DNA from: Dipteronia dyeriana
Lineage: Eukaryota > Streptophyta > Magnoliopsida > Sapindales > Sapindaceae
NCBI GenBank assembly: GCA_032871835.1
Contig: CM065302.1
Span: 1,735,094-1,799,093, forward strand
Direction: 5' to 3'
DNA length: 64,000 nt
Made by a program: the position numbers and the translations under genes. Positions within the stretch are counted from its first letter, which is position 1, and each line of letters opens with the position of its first letter. Shown here in pieces: positions 34,484-47,439 of this stretch. Under the pieces are notes generated by a model. It had not been told where the DNA came from. It worked only from the letters and a program-made list of their open reading frames with translations, and did no database searches.

Positions 34484-35545
34484 ACAAGATCTTGACAGAT
34501 ATCCATGATGGGGTATGCGGAAACCATACAAGGGGTAAAAGCTTGGCACATAAGGCATTAAGACAAGGTTTCTATAAACCCACCATGTCCGTCGATGCTT
34601 ATAAGTTTACGGAAAGATGCGAGATATGCCAGAGGTTTGCTAATGACATTCGTCAACCCCCAAAACTGCTAAGAAATCTCATGTCCCCATGGTCATTCGC
34701 CATGTGAAGGCTCGATCTCATCGAACCAATTCCTACGGGTTTGAAAAGGGTACGAAACACACTATTGTGGCTATCTACTATTTCACAAAGTTTGTTGAAC
34801 TGGAATCCCTCGTGCACATCACTAAAGCTAACACCAGCAACTTCGTCGAGAAAATATCCTATATAGGTTCGGTGTCCCAAACATAATCATCACCGACAAT
34901 GGCACCAAGTTTAATAATGAGAATTTCAGAGGACTATGCAAGCAGTACAAGATCAACAACCGTTAAGCCTCCTATGTTTATCCACGGACCAATTGGCAGA
35001 CCGAAGAGGTGAATAAAGTAATAAAGAATACTTTAAAGGCGAAACTGGATGCAAAGAAATGGAACTTGACGGACAAATTTCATGCAGTTTTGTAGGCGTA
35101 CCGGACGATTGAGAGAACCTCTATATAAAAGAAATCTTTCTCTTTAGCCTTCAGGACCAAGGCAAATTATCCTTGTGGAGACATCTTACACCTCCACGAT
35201 GGTCCCGCTATATGATCTCGAGACAACATAAGCAAGCTAAGTCAAAACTTTGATGAGTTGAAAGAAAGAAGAGACTTGTATCAAATTAGAAATGCAACAT
35301 ATCAACAAAGAATGACCAGATATTATAACTTGCACTTTTACATGCACAAAATCCAGATCTGGGACCTAGTTCTAAGGAGAGTGTCTTTGAACATGAAAGA
35401 AAATGTGGTAAGGCCTCTCACTGACAAATGGGAAGGGCCATACCGAATGGATGGTATAGTAGAGCACAGAGCATAATCCATTACCCGACCAGGAGGATGA
35501 GTTCTACCCTATCCTGCAATGCTTTGTACTTGAAGAATTTCTATC
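34484..35545 (+). pseudogene. Ty3/Gypsy integrase relic
   Basis: Frames broken by stops and shifts still show a Gypsy integrase. The zinc-binding H2C2 part is HDGVCGNHTRGKSLAHKAL ending ERCEICQRF. The catalytic core follows: LDLIEPIPTG, then IITDNGTKFNNENF and the E-containing EEVNKVIKNTLKAKLDAKKW. The post-core segment is DELKERRDLYQIRNATYQQR and WDLVLRRVS. Upstream RT and RNase H are absent, so this is an isolated 3' pol fragment next to the foldback element. Confidence 0.88.
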
Positions 35546-36379
35546 CATAAGCAGGATCTATTTGATGTTTTAAACTTCTTAAGAAACAATTTGACATGTT
35601 TTTAGTCTTGGATTTTTTAGTTTTTTTTATAAGCATGTTATCTTTATAGATTTTATAGATTAATAAAATCCCTAGCAGAATACATTCTTCTCAAAAGTCG
35701 AACTAAAGCATTATGTGCAAAAATGTTCAACAAGAACAAATATTAAAGGCCGAAAAGGTCATCTCCTGAGCATAAACTCGAGTGCTATAGAATCGCTAAG
35801 GTAGGTACAAGTGCTAGGGAGGCTGATAAGTTGTGAATGTTCTCGACACACCTTCCGAACTGATTGTGCAAAAGCATTATCTGTAATTCGGCCACCTTGA
35901 TGTGTTGGGTTACCTGGAGTACCACTTGAGAGCACCATCAGGGAAGACCTAGTGAGATGCATAGTTGTATTGGTTATTATGCATAACCAATGATTTGGCA
36001 AACCTCTGTAGCAGATAAAACCAGGAGACGTCCTAGGTGACTTGCGCAAGGACCTATGTGTACGATCGGGGGTGAGCCTTGATGAGACACTTTTGAAAGA
36101 AAAAAAAGTAATAAAAGCAACCAAGGCAATAGTAAAAAAAACAAACGTTGTTTGGCTGAGCATAAAAAAAAATAGCCGAAAAGGCAACCCTAACAAATCT
36201 CTATAGGATAGCTAGCAGCCAAACAAGAACTAACTTTAAGACAAATCAAATAATAAAATACTCAAGTAGTACAAAAAGTTAATTATCATTTATAAAGGTA
36301 TTATGTACAAATCAGAAATAGCCATTAGAGGGTGGGCACATTCAAAAGACCCTACGTTAGTCAAACAAAAAAGGAAAAA
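35546..36379. other. Unassigned DNA left of the palindrome
   Basis: No supportable gene. It probably belongs to the Gypsy relic's 3' flank. A 145-codon minus-strand frame at 35759-36196 has no recognisable domain and is unlikely to be real. Confidence 0.4.
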
Positions 36380-36547
36380 CATAAACAAGTCAAGAAGTTA
36401 GGGGCAGATCACAGGATTCAGGGAACTAATCTTCCCTTAGAGCAGCTTAAGTCTAGTATCCACTACCACCACTCATGTCAGGCATCATCTCATATTTGCT
36501 TAGCAGGCTTTAATTTGATCGTCATGCTAACACAAATGTTCCATCCC

Positions 36548-37045
36548 TTAACCATGAGTTGTAGTCCCTACCTGGCACGGGACTAACATTAGGGTCTTCG
36601 CCTTTAACGCCACCCTTCTGGCTCGCGTAGAAAGTAGATAAGACACTTTCAAGAGGTCTTTAAGATGCATGTGATGTGATTTTTTGTTCATACTCCGACA
36701 ATAAGCAGTACACTCCCTCATCTGAGCCTCTAGGGACCTGTTCACATGCCTTTTGATCGATTAACACCAGTTGTCCCTGGCTCTAACAGTTGCCCTAATT
36801 TTCACCCTGATGAACTCCCCGGCAGAGACCAAGCCTTGCTGAAACTTCAAAACAATAAGAGCGTCATAGGCAGGAGATCTCTTAAGGAGGTTGATAGTCT
36901 GAACCTCTAGCCCGAGTCTGACATCTCTTAATAGAGTCTCTACAGTAACTGATTGACGGTTCAGATATTCAATTCTCCGCTCGTAACTCAACCTGGCCTT
37001 CTTAACATTTTGCTTGGATTGAAGCATCTCTAGTATAACGGCCAT
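36548..37045 (-). pseudogene. Transposon-associated coiled-coil ORF relic (left arm)
   Basis: Minus-strand frame MAVILEMLQSKQNVKKARL, then LSYERRIEYLNRQS, TLLRDVRLGLEVQ, SPAYDALIVLKFQQG, and after a stop CTAYCRSMNKKSHH. It is rich in K, E and R heptads. Related frames are common next to plant Gypsy integrases, but I cannot name a function. The right arm carries the inverted copy (62480-62980). Confidence 0.5.
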
Positions 37046-37423
37046 GATGTCTTTGGTGGACTTTAGCTCTTCCTCAACAGTCGAAGCCCTCTGATCGACT
37101 TTAAGTTAGGAAGCAAGGTATTGGTCCACAAACTTTTGGTTCACCTTAAGCTTCTCAGTAGTAAGTCTGCTTCACTCTCCTTGAGCTATGCCTTCAAACA
37201 CTTGATATTTTTTGCCGATAAAAGTTTGTATGATATGCATCAACCAGCTCGGAGACGGTGCTGCTATAGAAATTTTTGAGCTTGTTAGGGATGGTTCCGA
37301 TCCTTCTCCCTTATTTTTTACTGGGTTCAAACCAAGGTTTTGTATGAAGAAGTTGTGTGACTTAACCACTTCACTACAATATTAATATATATATTGTTTG
37401 ATTAGTTGTTTTATTTTTTAAAA

Positions 37424-37709
37424 TAGATGTTTGCAGGCCTTACAAACCGGGCCATAGACCTGCACTTGGCCACAGGCCACAGGTCCACCTGTGAGGTATG
37501 TGTGCCTCACTCTTGTGGCCCAACCTGGGCCTGTTTGGTACCAGGCCTTGTCCTACCTTGTTTTTTAGTCGGGCCGTGCCAGGCTTGGCCTGATCATTGG
37601 TCGGGTTGGTTAGGCTTGGCCTTCCGGGCCAGGTCCATTTTGCAATCATTAGTCTTGTATGAGGTAAGGTTAGGTAGGGCCCGTAAGATTGGATTTTTTT
37701 ACATCCCTA
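37424..37709. mobile_element. GC-rich hAT-like element (left arm)
   Basis: A 286-bp GC-rich block (GGCC, GGGCC and CAGGCC repeats) with ends TAGATG... and ...CATCCCTA, resembling the larger hAT element at 51371-52501. Flanking 8-mers do not match cleanly. Its inverted counterpart in the other arm means it predates the duplication. Confidence 0.5.
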
Positions 37710-39788
37710 GTTTTTAATACACACATCCAAAGGAATATCTATGGTTCTAAATTCGTTAAATAAATTTTTTTAGTAAAATGCAAATTCAATGTCCTGTCCA
37801 TACTAAGGAATTTCCGATTGTGTATATATATATTGCATTTTGTGCTCTATCCAATATTGTATACTGAATTTTAATGTATGTGAATTTTGCTTAAATTTGT
37901 TTCAATGCGTAAATAGTTGAAAGGGAAAATTTGGAAGGTTGTCACAAGCGTAGGTATGCAAACATTTCACTCCAATCTGTAGCATCTCCAATACAGTTGT
38001 GGGGTGTGAAAAAGTTGGATGCCGAACTTTTACGACATGTCCAATTTTTTTTCCCTTTTTCCCTTTTTCCCTTTTTATTTTATTTCCTTATCAAAAATAG
38101 GTAAAAAAAAATTAATGTCAATTTCAAATACCAGTTGAGTCAACAAAAAAAACTAACTATGTAACAAACCGTCTGAAAGTAGACGGTCATGTTGATAATG
38201 TCTAAAACTGTTTTTACCACATCAGCTTGATGTTGAATATACACAGCTGCATTGGAGATACGTTTTTTTAATAGACTGTCTATTTATCCTACATGACATC
38301 TTTTTTTTTTCCATAAGTCACTATTGTATTGAAGATGCTCTTAGACAGTTTATTGGACACTGTCAACATGAATGACTCTGCAATTACATTTGTGACAACA
38401 GAAAGTAATTGGTGTTTTGTCATAAATGTAATTACTGTTTTTATTAAAATAATAATACTGTTAGTTAAATAAATAATAATAATAATAAAGAATAGGTCAT
38501 TTAAAAACTAGATGTATTTTGTTCGGAAGCCATTTAGTTTAAAATGTTGATTTGGTTGTTTATCAAATATACATTTATTACATATAGAAGGTAAGTCTTT
38601 TTACTTTGTTACTATGTCAACAATTTTTGACAAACAGTTCACACTTACATTGAATATGCTCTTAACGCAATTCATCCGTCCAATATAAGGAGAATTGTAC
38701 CTATAAAGGTTTTCCATAATTTCATACCGATGGCCAAAGATAATTTCATAGGTACACCTCCATTGTAGATTAGAGATGCACGTATTATCCTCCACTTCAA
38801 AACGTTGGAGAAGGTTGCATCTACTGCTGGTTCCTAAACCTAATTTTTTATCATTATCTCCAAACTTTCTATCCCCAAATCAACCCAAAACTACAATTAT
38901 ACTTTTATCTTAACAACATTCCAAATCAAATGACCTACAACATTTTTTTTTTGTTGAAATGATCAATTCCAAAAATTTAGATTAAGATCCTTTCTTTTCA
39001 GTTACCCGATAGGTTGGAAAATCAGGAATAAGGAGAAGAGATAGAAAATGTGAAGAGAGGTTGACCAAGACCTTTCTTTTTCCCTCTTATTAATTTTTAT
39101 TTAATCTTTAAAACACCTAAAATGACTATAAATTAGCCCATTTTTAAAATTATCTTTATTTTTAATTTTTTAAAAATATTATATTAATTCAGAATTTTTG
39201 GAGTGGAGATTGACTCGAACTCCAACCGCATAGCTACAACTTTTGTCAATGTAGAATAATCATGCTTTTACATCAAAGTGCAATAAAAGAACCCCTATGT
39301 AGTGCTAGTGCTAGTGCAAATAAACATAGCCACAAGCCCAAAATACTTGTCTGCATCTTGTAAAATTTAAATATATATAGGGAAGCTTTGAATTTAGCCT
39401 CTAATTGTTTTTTTTTAATATGATTATTTTTAACCGTATTTGTTTTTTTTTTGGTGCCACGGCTCCTGAAGTTTCATAAATACATCAATTATGTCATTAT
39501 GTTAGATAATTGTTAATCAAATTTAACGGTCATAATGAATTTTTGTCTTTAAAACACAACATCGTCTTTCGAAGCTCAATATTTGAACTTTTAAGTGTAA
39601 TAATTAAGTCATTTTTCACTAAATAAATAATATTTAACTATAAATTAAGCTAGAGCTGGATTGGGGAAGATGGAACCACCTTTTCTCACAGAGATCCATC
39701 TCTAGATCTCCAGTCATCCACTCAACCGTTTCTTTTCTTTTACGTTTTAAAGTTTTTAAATATTATTTTAATCTCCACTGTCTATCTC

Positions 39789-39927
39789 GAAAATTTTGTA
39801 TGCACCCGGTATAATACATCCTAGCCAATAGTTGTATGCCATGTGGTATGGAGAACTCATTTGATTGGTTTTCCATACACCCATTGGAAGGGTGCATTGC
39901 ACCAGGTATATGTAAGATTTTCTCTTC
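39789..39927. mobile_element. MITE-like insertion specific to the left arm
   Basis: The right-arm homologue reads CTATCTCAAATGG without interruption. The left arm has about 140 bp between CTATCTC and AAATGG. The insert's ends are alike in inverted orientation (GAAAATTTTGTATGCACCC on the left, GAGAAAATCTTACATATACC on the minus strand at the right) with TCTC on both sides. Confidence 0.6.
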
Positions 39928-40744
39928 AAATGGGCAATATCTTTTAAAATTATTTTTTTAAGAGGTTAAGTTATACACTTTTATATGGTCAGAGAGTAAT
40001 TCGTTTATTTTCAAAATTTGTTTGACGATTAATGTTTTTTTTGAAGAGATCTAATCGATGTATTTACGAAACTTCTGGGAGCACAAGCACAAAAAAAAAA
40101 CATGATTAAAAAAAACTAATAATTTGAAAAACATTTAGGTATTAAATTGATAATCGCCATATATTATAAATAAAAGAGTTCATGGTAACAAGTTTTGATT
40201 TTAATCGGGCTCTATTGCCAACTAAAAATATTCCAAATTTCTCACCACATCCATCGATCAAATTTCCAGTTTGTTTTGGCATAGTCCACTCTATTAGGTA
40301 AATATAGTTATAACAATTTAGCTCAAAAAATAAATGGCACAATTTGAAAGGGGTGTTGTGCAAATATCACCAGTTTAGTAATGTAAGTTTAAAATGCACC
40401 ATTTAACGTAAAGAGACGAAAATACTCTGATAAAATTGAAAAAAAAAAAAGAGAAAGTTGTCGTTTGTGAGTTTGAGAAAAGCAACAGTGAGAAAGAAAC
40501 AGACGGCAACGAATCGACGGCGAGAAAATCGACAGGTTATTGACCGGAACGGAATACAGTACATTTCGCAGCGATTGACAGAGGTAAGTTCAGTATAAAC
40601 TTATCACTGCATTTTAGAATTGTTCTGTTGATTGAAATTGTAGATTAGGGTTTACAATGGTTGTGGTTTTGGTTTGGGTTTGAAATGAGGTTGAACATGT
40701 TATGAGGAAGATGAAATTGTGGTTTCGAGCATTTTTTTTTTAAA

Positions 40745-40925
40745 AAAAAATAATAAATCGAGAATATTTCAAGCAAAATCGAGGAAATTTTAATGAAAGA
40801 TTCGAGGAAATTTTTCATACGATCGAGATAATTTCTCAAAGGATCGAGAACATTTTAAAAGCATCGAGAATATTTTTAAAGGATTGAGAAATTGTTTTAA
40901 ACGATCGAGAATATTTTTCTATGTT
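40745..40925. repeat. Subterminal TCGAG minisatellite, left end of MULE
   Basis: About eight imperfect units of (GG)ATCGAGAA(T/C)ATTTT(T)AAA, spaced roughly 22-26 nt, between the left terminal repeat and the transposase end. Confidence 0.75.
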
Positions 40926-41558
40926 GTTGTTGTCGATGTTGAATCAGGCTGGGTTTCATACTGCACGACCGGCTGGACTTAAGAAATTTGAGAAGACAAG
41001 TAATCCGTTTGAAGTCAGTCTGGTGTCTGAAAAACATGTCCCCCAGCAGAAGAAATCGTAAGACGTTTCGTAATAGTAACTGTAAGATTATATTATTATA
41101 AACCTAATGTTTTATCAACGTTTTTTAATGTGTCCAACTGCATGGGTAACTGTGGTCCCCACACGTTGAGATTGATCGAGTACTTACTGACGGACAGAAA
41201 GGATTTCGATTGGTCGGAAGACAATATGGGGATCATTCAGGAGAAGATGGCCGTTGAAATATTTGCAAACTCCCGACCCGTTTAGATTTATGTAGTTATT
41301 CATTTGTATACGTACCAATTATTTTGTATATGTACCAATTATTTTGTATATTTACAAATTCTTTTGTATATGTACCAATTGTTTTGTATATTTATCAATT
41401 ATTTTGTATAAAATTGTTTACATATGTATATATACAAATCATATTTAAATACAATTGCATTTCAGTCGGCCATCAAATTGAAATACAAATGCATTTTAGT
41501 TAATGAACAAGTCATACGAGTTCAAATTATCACAATGTCATCATGATAACGCCTCAAA

Positions 41559-44299
41559 TCATTCCACGGTGGAGTCTCTATTAGGGCACGTCTGTCTGTT
41601 GTGACCAACTGTATGACAGATACTACACTTGCGTTTGTATTCCTCAAGAATAACTGTGCTCGGACCTTCATTACTCAAAGCTGGGTTAGAACATCTTCTC
41701 GAATTATGCCTTGGTTGTCGCCAGCGTCTACAATTCTGTATAGTTGTTCTCTCCGAAGACGAGATAAGGCGTGAAGCCCTCAGTCGGCCATCTTGTCTCC
41801 TTGAGCTTGGATTCAAATTGACTCTCTCAGCGATGTCAGATGGCATAATCCGAGTGGAAGGATGTCCAACCGGCATAATAGGAACCGAGTAGGCATCAAT
41901 AAGTGTTTGTCGCTTGTAGTAGTCCGCACAGAGAGAGGTGAAATCCATGTTTCGGTCCCTGTAAAAATATTGAAAACGAACGGATTCACGTTTAAGTAAT
42001 ATTAACCGTACACAAAAGTAATTAATATACCTTGCGGCAGCGAGAGCGTGAGAACATGGAAGAAGGTCTATTTGGAACTTGTTGCATGTGCAGGTCTTCC
42101 GGGCTAAGTCAACGGTCCACTGTTTGCCAACCCGCTTCACCGAGAATATGTTCCAGTCAACTAGATTAACGGTCATAAAATTACACTTATCAGCACGTTT
42201 GAGGATCACAAAATGTGCTGCGTCGGTCAACTAATGACGCATGGATTGTGCAGCCCTATACCGATCGTGAAACCAACGTTGTAGCATATTCCTAATGAAC
42301 TCTGCTAAAGTCAACACAGGCAGTCGCCGTGCAAATTTAAGGCATGAGTTTATGCATTCTACAGCATTTGTTGTCATGACCCTATACCTTCTGTCGGGAC
42401 AGTGTACACGGGACCACTTCTGTGGACCGACATCAATTACATATTCATATGCATTCGGGTGCAAGTTTCGTAACTATTCCATGCGCCGGTTATATTGTAA
42501 CTCGGTGTACGCATGGGCTGCTTTGTCCATTATTACGGTAACATCCTTTCTATGATATCGCTTTTTAATATTTTCATAAAAGTGCCAGCAACATATGATA
42601 TGGGTGGCATAAGGAAACACTTTAGAAATCCCTGCTTCAATGCTTGCATATCGATCAGAAATGAAAACCAAATCATCTATATGGCCGATGGCACCTTTCA
42701 AGCAATCTAAAAACCACTCCTATGATAGGTTGTTTTCTGAGTCACCGTACCCAAAAGCAATTGGATAAACCTGTTCATTCCCATCTTATGCAGTTGCAAC
42801 AAACATTGTGCCCCCGAATCTACCCTTTAAATGGGTACCATCAACGACAATAACTGGATGCATACACTCTGAATCCTCTTACTGAGGCACCCAACGACAT
42901 GACAAAGTATAGAATTTACCATTTTCATCGCACTGTAAGTCAGTAATCGTTCCGGGATTTTGTTGTTCCAACACGTAACCGAATGATGGCAGCAGTCAGA
43001 AGCTTTCCTCATACCTTCCATAGGTCAGTAACAATGCATAATCAAGGGCTTGATGTGTCTTACTGTATATTATTTTGATGTCATACATTGTTTTCATGTC
43101 GACGATTATGTCCTTCGGACGCATTAGTCGACCATCTTGTTGCTGCAATCTAGGTGCAACCGCTTCTCCAATTATGACTGCACTAGCTTGTCAATGGTGA
43201 CGGTGAATCTCCTCCAACGGAAAAGTGTGTTCGTTGATAAAACTTCTTACTTGAAAGTATGTCGCTTCATATATCCTAACCGCTCTTAATTTCCACGTAC
43301 AGTTGTCTATCAAACAAACCCAATGTAATGCTGTCTTATTCGACCTTTTGACCTTCACTGGAAGTTATGCCGCATTGCAAAATGCCCAGCCAATCTCTTC
43401 AAATCCTTTTTTAGCAGGAAAAAATTGACCTTTATATATCATGCTCGTAGATTCATCTTCTACCAAGTTTTTGCTTCCACCCATACTAAACGAGTATGAT
43501 TCTGCTCCTGGAATAACCCACGTTCTGGTATTCTCAGAATCAACTGGAGTTACATCAGGCAGAACCTCAGATGTCTCAGCTATATGTACTGTAGTGGAAC
43601 TACATCTGTGTACACGTCTTGCACGTCTTTCCCTTTCGAACTGTTATTCATCTTCCTCATTGTTCGCTACATTATGTACCGGATGCAAATTTGGCTCATT
43701 AGCCACCTCATGGATTGGTAAGTTATGAGGTTCATTGTTCTGCTCATTGTACATCTCATTGTATTGGTGGTTGTAATGCCCATAATTCATTTCAATATGA
43801 CAACCGAAACCACCGTCCAATTGAGCTCCAACTATATCACCATGGTCGGCTACTTTCGGTTGGCCACCACATAGGTTTTCTCTACCGTCAATCACACTTC
43901 TTTCTGTGAACAACTGGTTGCTTCCGCCTGAAGATTGAAAATGTTAGGTGTTATTATAATGAGGGATTTCTTCACCTATGACGCCTCTGCATCCCTCTCA
44001 ATTAAACTGACACATTCTTAAGGGATCACCCTATCTTCCCCCTAGCATAAACAAAACATCATCGTCATTTCTTATAAATGTGTGACATGTTGTCCCGGGA
44101 ACGATTGATATAGATTGTAGATCAACAATGTATTTGTTCACATCGTACTTCACAACGGTTTGTACGATCGACACCAGCTCTTCGTAAGCCATATTTCTAG
44201 ACACATTCCTTGGTTATCGGAACCAAGAAACTTTTGACTTCCATCAGGTAATTGCTCTCATCGACCGTTGTAAGATATTACTAATCTAACCCGATTCAT
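41559..44299 (-). pseudogene. MuDR-type transposase relic
   Basis: The N-terminal region reads MNRVRLVISYNGR, LPDGSQKFLGSDN, VQTVVKYDVNKY and IVPGTTCHTFIRNDDDV. The MULE catalytic domain shows DDLVFISDRYASIEAGISKV, HIICCWHFYENIKKRYHRKD, then VMTTNAVECINSCLK. A SWIM zinc finger (CTCNKFQIDLLPCSHALAA) and a C-terminal CCHC knuckle (CSICHTVGHNRQTC) follow. Stops interrupt the frame, for example TAG codons at about 42471-42476 and 42231-42233, and several shifts upstream. The frame just after the SWIM motif appears to run through an unspliced intron (YINYFCVRLILLK). It would have cut and moved the element; it is not functional now. Confidence 0.88.
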
Positions 44300-44379
44300 T
44301 GTCCTATGAAAATCATCATCACAAACAATTATTAACAAATAAAAAAAACTTTTACAAGTACTAAGAATTACAAAAATTT

Positions 44380-45060
44380 ATCAACTGTAACGGATCGACC
44401 ACATGTTCAAACGGATTGAACTTCTTTAGTAATGGATCGACAACATTTGCAAACGGATCGAACTTTTTGGAAAGGGATCGAGAACATTTTGTAAGTGATC
44501 GAGCTTTTTTCAAATGGATCGAGTACTTTTTATAAGGGATCAAAAACTTTTTCAAGGGATCAAAAACTTTTTCAAGGGTTAGAGAATAATTAACAACGGA
44601 TCGAGAACTTTTATAATGGTTCCGTCGGTTCGATTCGAGAACTTTTATCGAGAATATTTGTTAAATTATCGAGAACTTTTATCAAGGGATCAAGAACTTT
44701 TAACAAGGGAACGAGAGTTTTTTCTAAGGGATCGAGAACATTTCTAACGGTTTGAGAGCTTTTTTAAGGAATCAATAATATTTGTCAAATGATCGAGAAC
44801 TTTAATCAAGGGATCGAGAACATTTTTAAGGGACCGATAACTTTTTCTAAGGGACCAATAACTTTTTCTAAGGGATCAAGAAATTTTTTAAGGAATCGAG
44901 AACGTTTTTAAGGGATCGAGATTATTTGTCAAATTATCAAGAACTTTTATAACGGTTCGAGAACTTTTGTCCAGGGATCGAGAACTTCTCCTAAGGGATC
45001 GAACATTTTTTTGCCGAGCATTTTTTTCAAATAATCGAGCTTTTTTAAACTAAACAAAAC
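44380..45060. repeat. Subterminal TCGAG minisatellite, right end of MULE
   Basis: Roughly 28 degenerate units, period about 22-26 nt, consensus near AAGGGATCGAGAACTTTTT. It mirrors the smaller array inside the left end and an array in the right-arm derivative (about 55985-56170), so it belongs to the element. Confidence 0.85.
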
Positions 45061-46344
45061 CTCGTTCCAATATTAAATAAGCTCGATTCATCTTTAAATA
45101 TTCTCGGTCACACAAGAAAAAAGCACGGATGTTTTCTATTTTCATACATTCTAGTGCAAAATCTGAAATGGATACATTGATATCGAGGAATGGATACATT
45201 GTTAACCCACACAGAAATGAATACAAAATATCTAAAATGCATAAAAGAATATTAAGTGAAGATCATAAATATTTGTTACCTTCTACTGCCAAATCTGGAG
45301 AGAGAGTCAAGTTTTTCAGACAAGTTTTTTTGGGAGATACCAACGAGTTCAGAAAGTTACTTTTTAAAAATTAAAGTTTAGGGGCAATTTGGGTAGTTCA
45401 CCATAATAGGTGCATTTTAAACTTAAGTTATTAAAATGGTGACATATCTCACAATTTCAACATTTAGTTTAAGGGTCTTTTAAAAAAAAAAAGATTAAAC
45501 AATATGTAAATATGTTATCAGGATAGTCTTAGAGAAAGAAAATACTATTTTGTTATTTTTCATTTATCGCGTGCGAATCCCTTCATTCTCCGTCGTTTTA
45601 GTTTCCATCGTCGTCCTCTATCAACTCTCGTATACCATGTCTGGGTGGATACTAGGTTTGAAGAGCCTAGATCTAGCAAACCATCAAGTTTGGTCATCTT
45701 CTGGAGATGCAGAAATCCCTTGATGTGGCCTTGGTTAGAACAAGAGTCAAGAGATGAGCCTTCTTCATATTTGTCCCCCATGAGAATTTATCTATTTAGA
45801 TTTAATTTAAGTATACTTACAATATCCATCTCTATACTAACATTTGTTTCAACTTTCAAACAAAATTCAATCCAATTATTCTTAAAAAGAAAAACACGGT
45901 TATTAATTTATCCTTAAAATAAAAGAGTTGAGATTAGAATGGATGGTAAGAGTACTTTTAATATACTTATTAAAAACATTTCTTAAAGACACTTTAAATA
46001 AGATATTTGTTAAAATCAAATCAGTGTTCCAATAGACTCTTTAAATGAGATTATTCAAAATAGATTTTGCTTCTCTCTTCAATATTGAAGAGTACTTCTC
46101 CGCATTCATTTATTATTATATTATTTTTTATATCACATCATCGTTAATATTTAATATATATATCATTTTTATCTTTTTAATTAAATGATTTTTATATCTA
46201 TCTAAAAATAATACTACCTTCAAACACACATATATATATATTTTAAGAAAGAAACAGAGATCAATGGAAATCACCCCGTAAGAACCTCTCATACACGGAG
46301 GGTATTCTTCCATCCAAAATTAATCCCTAACGCTAGTTAAAGCC

Positions 46345-47200
46345 AATTTGGATAAAGTGTCAGTGACCACATTCGCTTTTCTACCCATTATAGGCCACAG
46401 AACAACCTGGGACATCACGCAGCCAGCTTTTAATTTCCTCAATAACTACACCAATGTCTGCTAAATTTAATTCCCCCGCAGCAACCAAACTCACAACACC
46501 AAGTGCATCCATTTCCAGCACAAAGGGAACCAAACCAGACTCTACAACAAAGATAATGCCTCTCAAAACTGGTACTGCAGCAGCCACAAGAGGTGAGTAA
46601 TTTGCTTGAAGACAATGCACAGTAGCCCCGGTGGTTACGAATCACCACTCCCACGCCCACTCGCTGATTTTCCCCAGAGATTGCTGCATCTGTGTTAATT
46701 TTGTAGAGACCCTCAACATGAGGTTACCATTTAGCCTCCATTGGTCTATTGCCCTCACACCTGACATCAGACGTGTTGGATGCCTTATAACAAGCCAAAT
46801 AGTCCATTGACCTCACAAATGCAAAAGACACATCCATATCAGATTTTTGAATGGGCAGTGGTATTTCTAAGATGTCAAATTCGCCATAGAATGATGCTAA
46901 GTAAAGCACCCTCATCACTGCTAAGACTGAGGAAACAGCTTCACAAGAATACATGAAAACTAACTTGAGCAGTCCCAAAGCGCGGGTCGTAGTTTCCACA
47001 GAATTCTTACAAATTGGGCAAGATGCACTGACATCTATATTCCTTGTAGCTAAATTAGCCATAGTCGGAATCCAATCTTTCGAAGCTCGCCATAGGAAAA
47101 TCTTCAATTTAGCTGGTATATTCAAAACCCAGATTGATCCCCACCACAAGCCAGACAGCTTCAAGTCTGAGCTACTCAGCTTGCACCCCAAATCTATACC
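46345..47200 (-). pseudogene. LINE (non-LTR) 3' ORF2 relic: zf-RVT and RNase H
   Basis: The minus strand encodes a zinc-binding RT-associated segment (IPAKLKIFLWRASKDWIPTM, then CPICKNSVETT) and an RNase H-like tail (GVGVVIRNHRG; LRGIIFVVESGLVPFVLEMD), the order found at the C-terminus of plant L1-type ORF2. Reverse transcriptase itself is absent and frames are broken. The zf-RVT part is repeated inverted at 52960-53170; the RNase H part is missing there. Confidence 0.8.
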
Positions 47201-47439
47201 AACACATTACCCACTTTTGACAGAAAAGTTCCCATCTTTTGTAAAATGCCAATATAAGGGGTCCTGAAGACGAAAAGAAGTCGTTGGAATTGACAAAATT
47301 AAATCCACATATCACATATGCTGGCATGAATACTTCATTTATCAGAGGACCATTCCACATATATGAAAATAGTGTATTTGAAAAGTTAATATTTCTAACT
47401 TGAAAAAAATGGAGAGTAATTAGATTCTTCAGTTTGTGA

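Larger units (their letters stand above)
40350..45460 (-). mobile_element. Mutator-like element (MULE), decayed
   Basis: A transposase relic is flanked by inverted ends. The left end TTGTGCAAATATCACCAG...AAGTTTAAAATGCACC (40354-40400) corresponds to the right end read on the minus strand (TTGTGAGATATGTCACCA...AAGTTTAAAATGCACC, 45453-45409). TCGAG-type minisatellites lie just inside both ends. Exact limits and the 9-bp target duplication could not be fixed. The element sits in the left palindrome arm; the right arm holds a deletion derivative. Confidence 0.8.
36380..47410. repeat. Left arm of a giant imperfect palindrome
   Basis: Sequence blocks recur in inverse order and orientation at 52.8-63.2 kb. 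Examples: 36380-36600 with 63160-62940; 37370-37440 with 62150-62080; 38590-38780 with 60975-60800; 39420-39530 with 60220-60110; 40140-40330 with 56770-56570; 45565-45790 with 55570-55350; 46270-46350 with 54870-54780; 47290-47410 with 52905-52790. Similarity is high but clearly not identical, with arm-specific insertions. The arm includes relics of unrelated transposon classes, so it is a duplicated segment rather than one element's repeat. Confidence 0.85.

Noticed and set aside
37424..37709. Certain hAT assignment of the GC-rich arm element
   Set aside because: Ends look right but flanking 8-mers do not match on either arm, so it is kept only as hAT-like.
44380..45060. CRISPR-like array
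   Set aside because: Degenerate contiguous minisatellite without unique spacers, inside a plant MULE.
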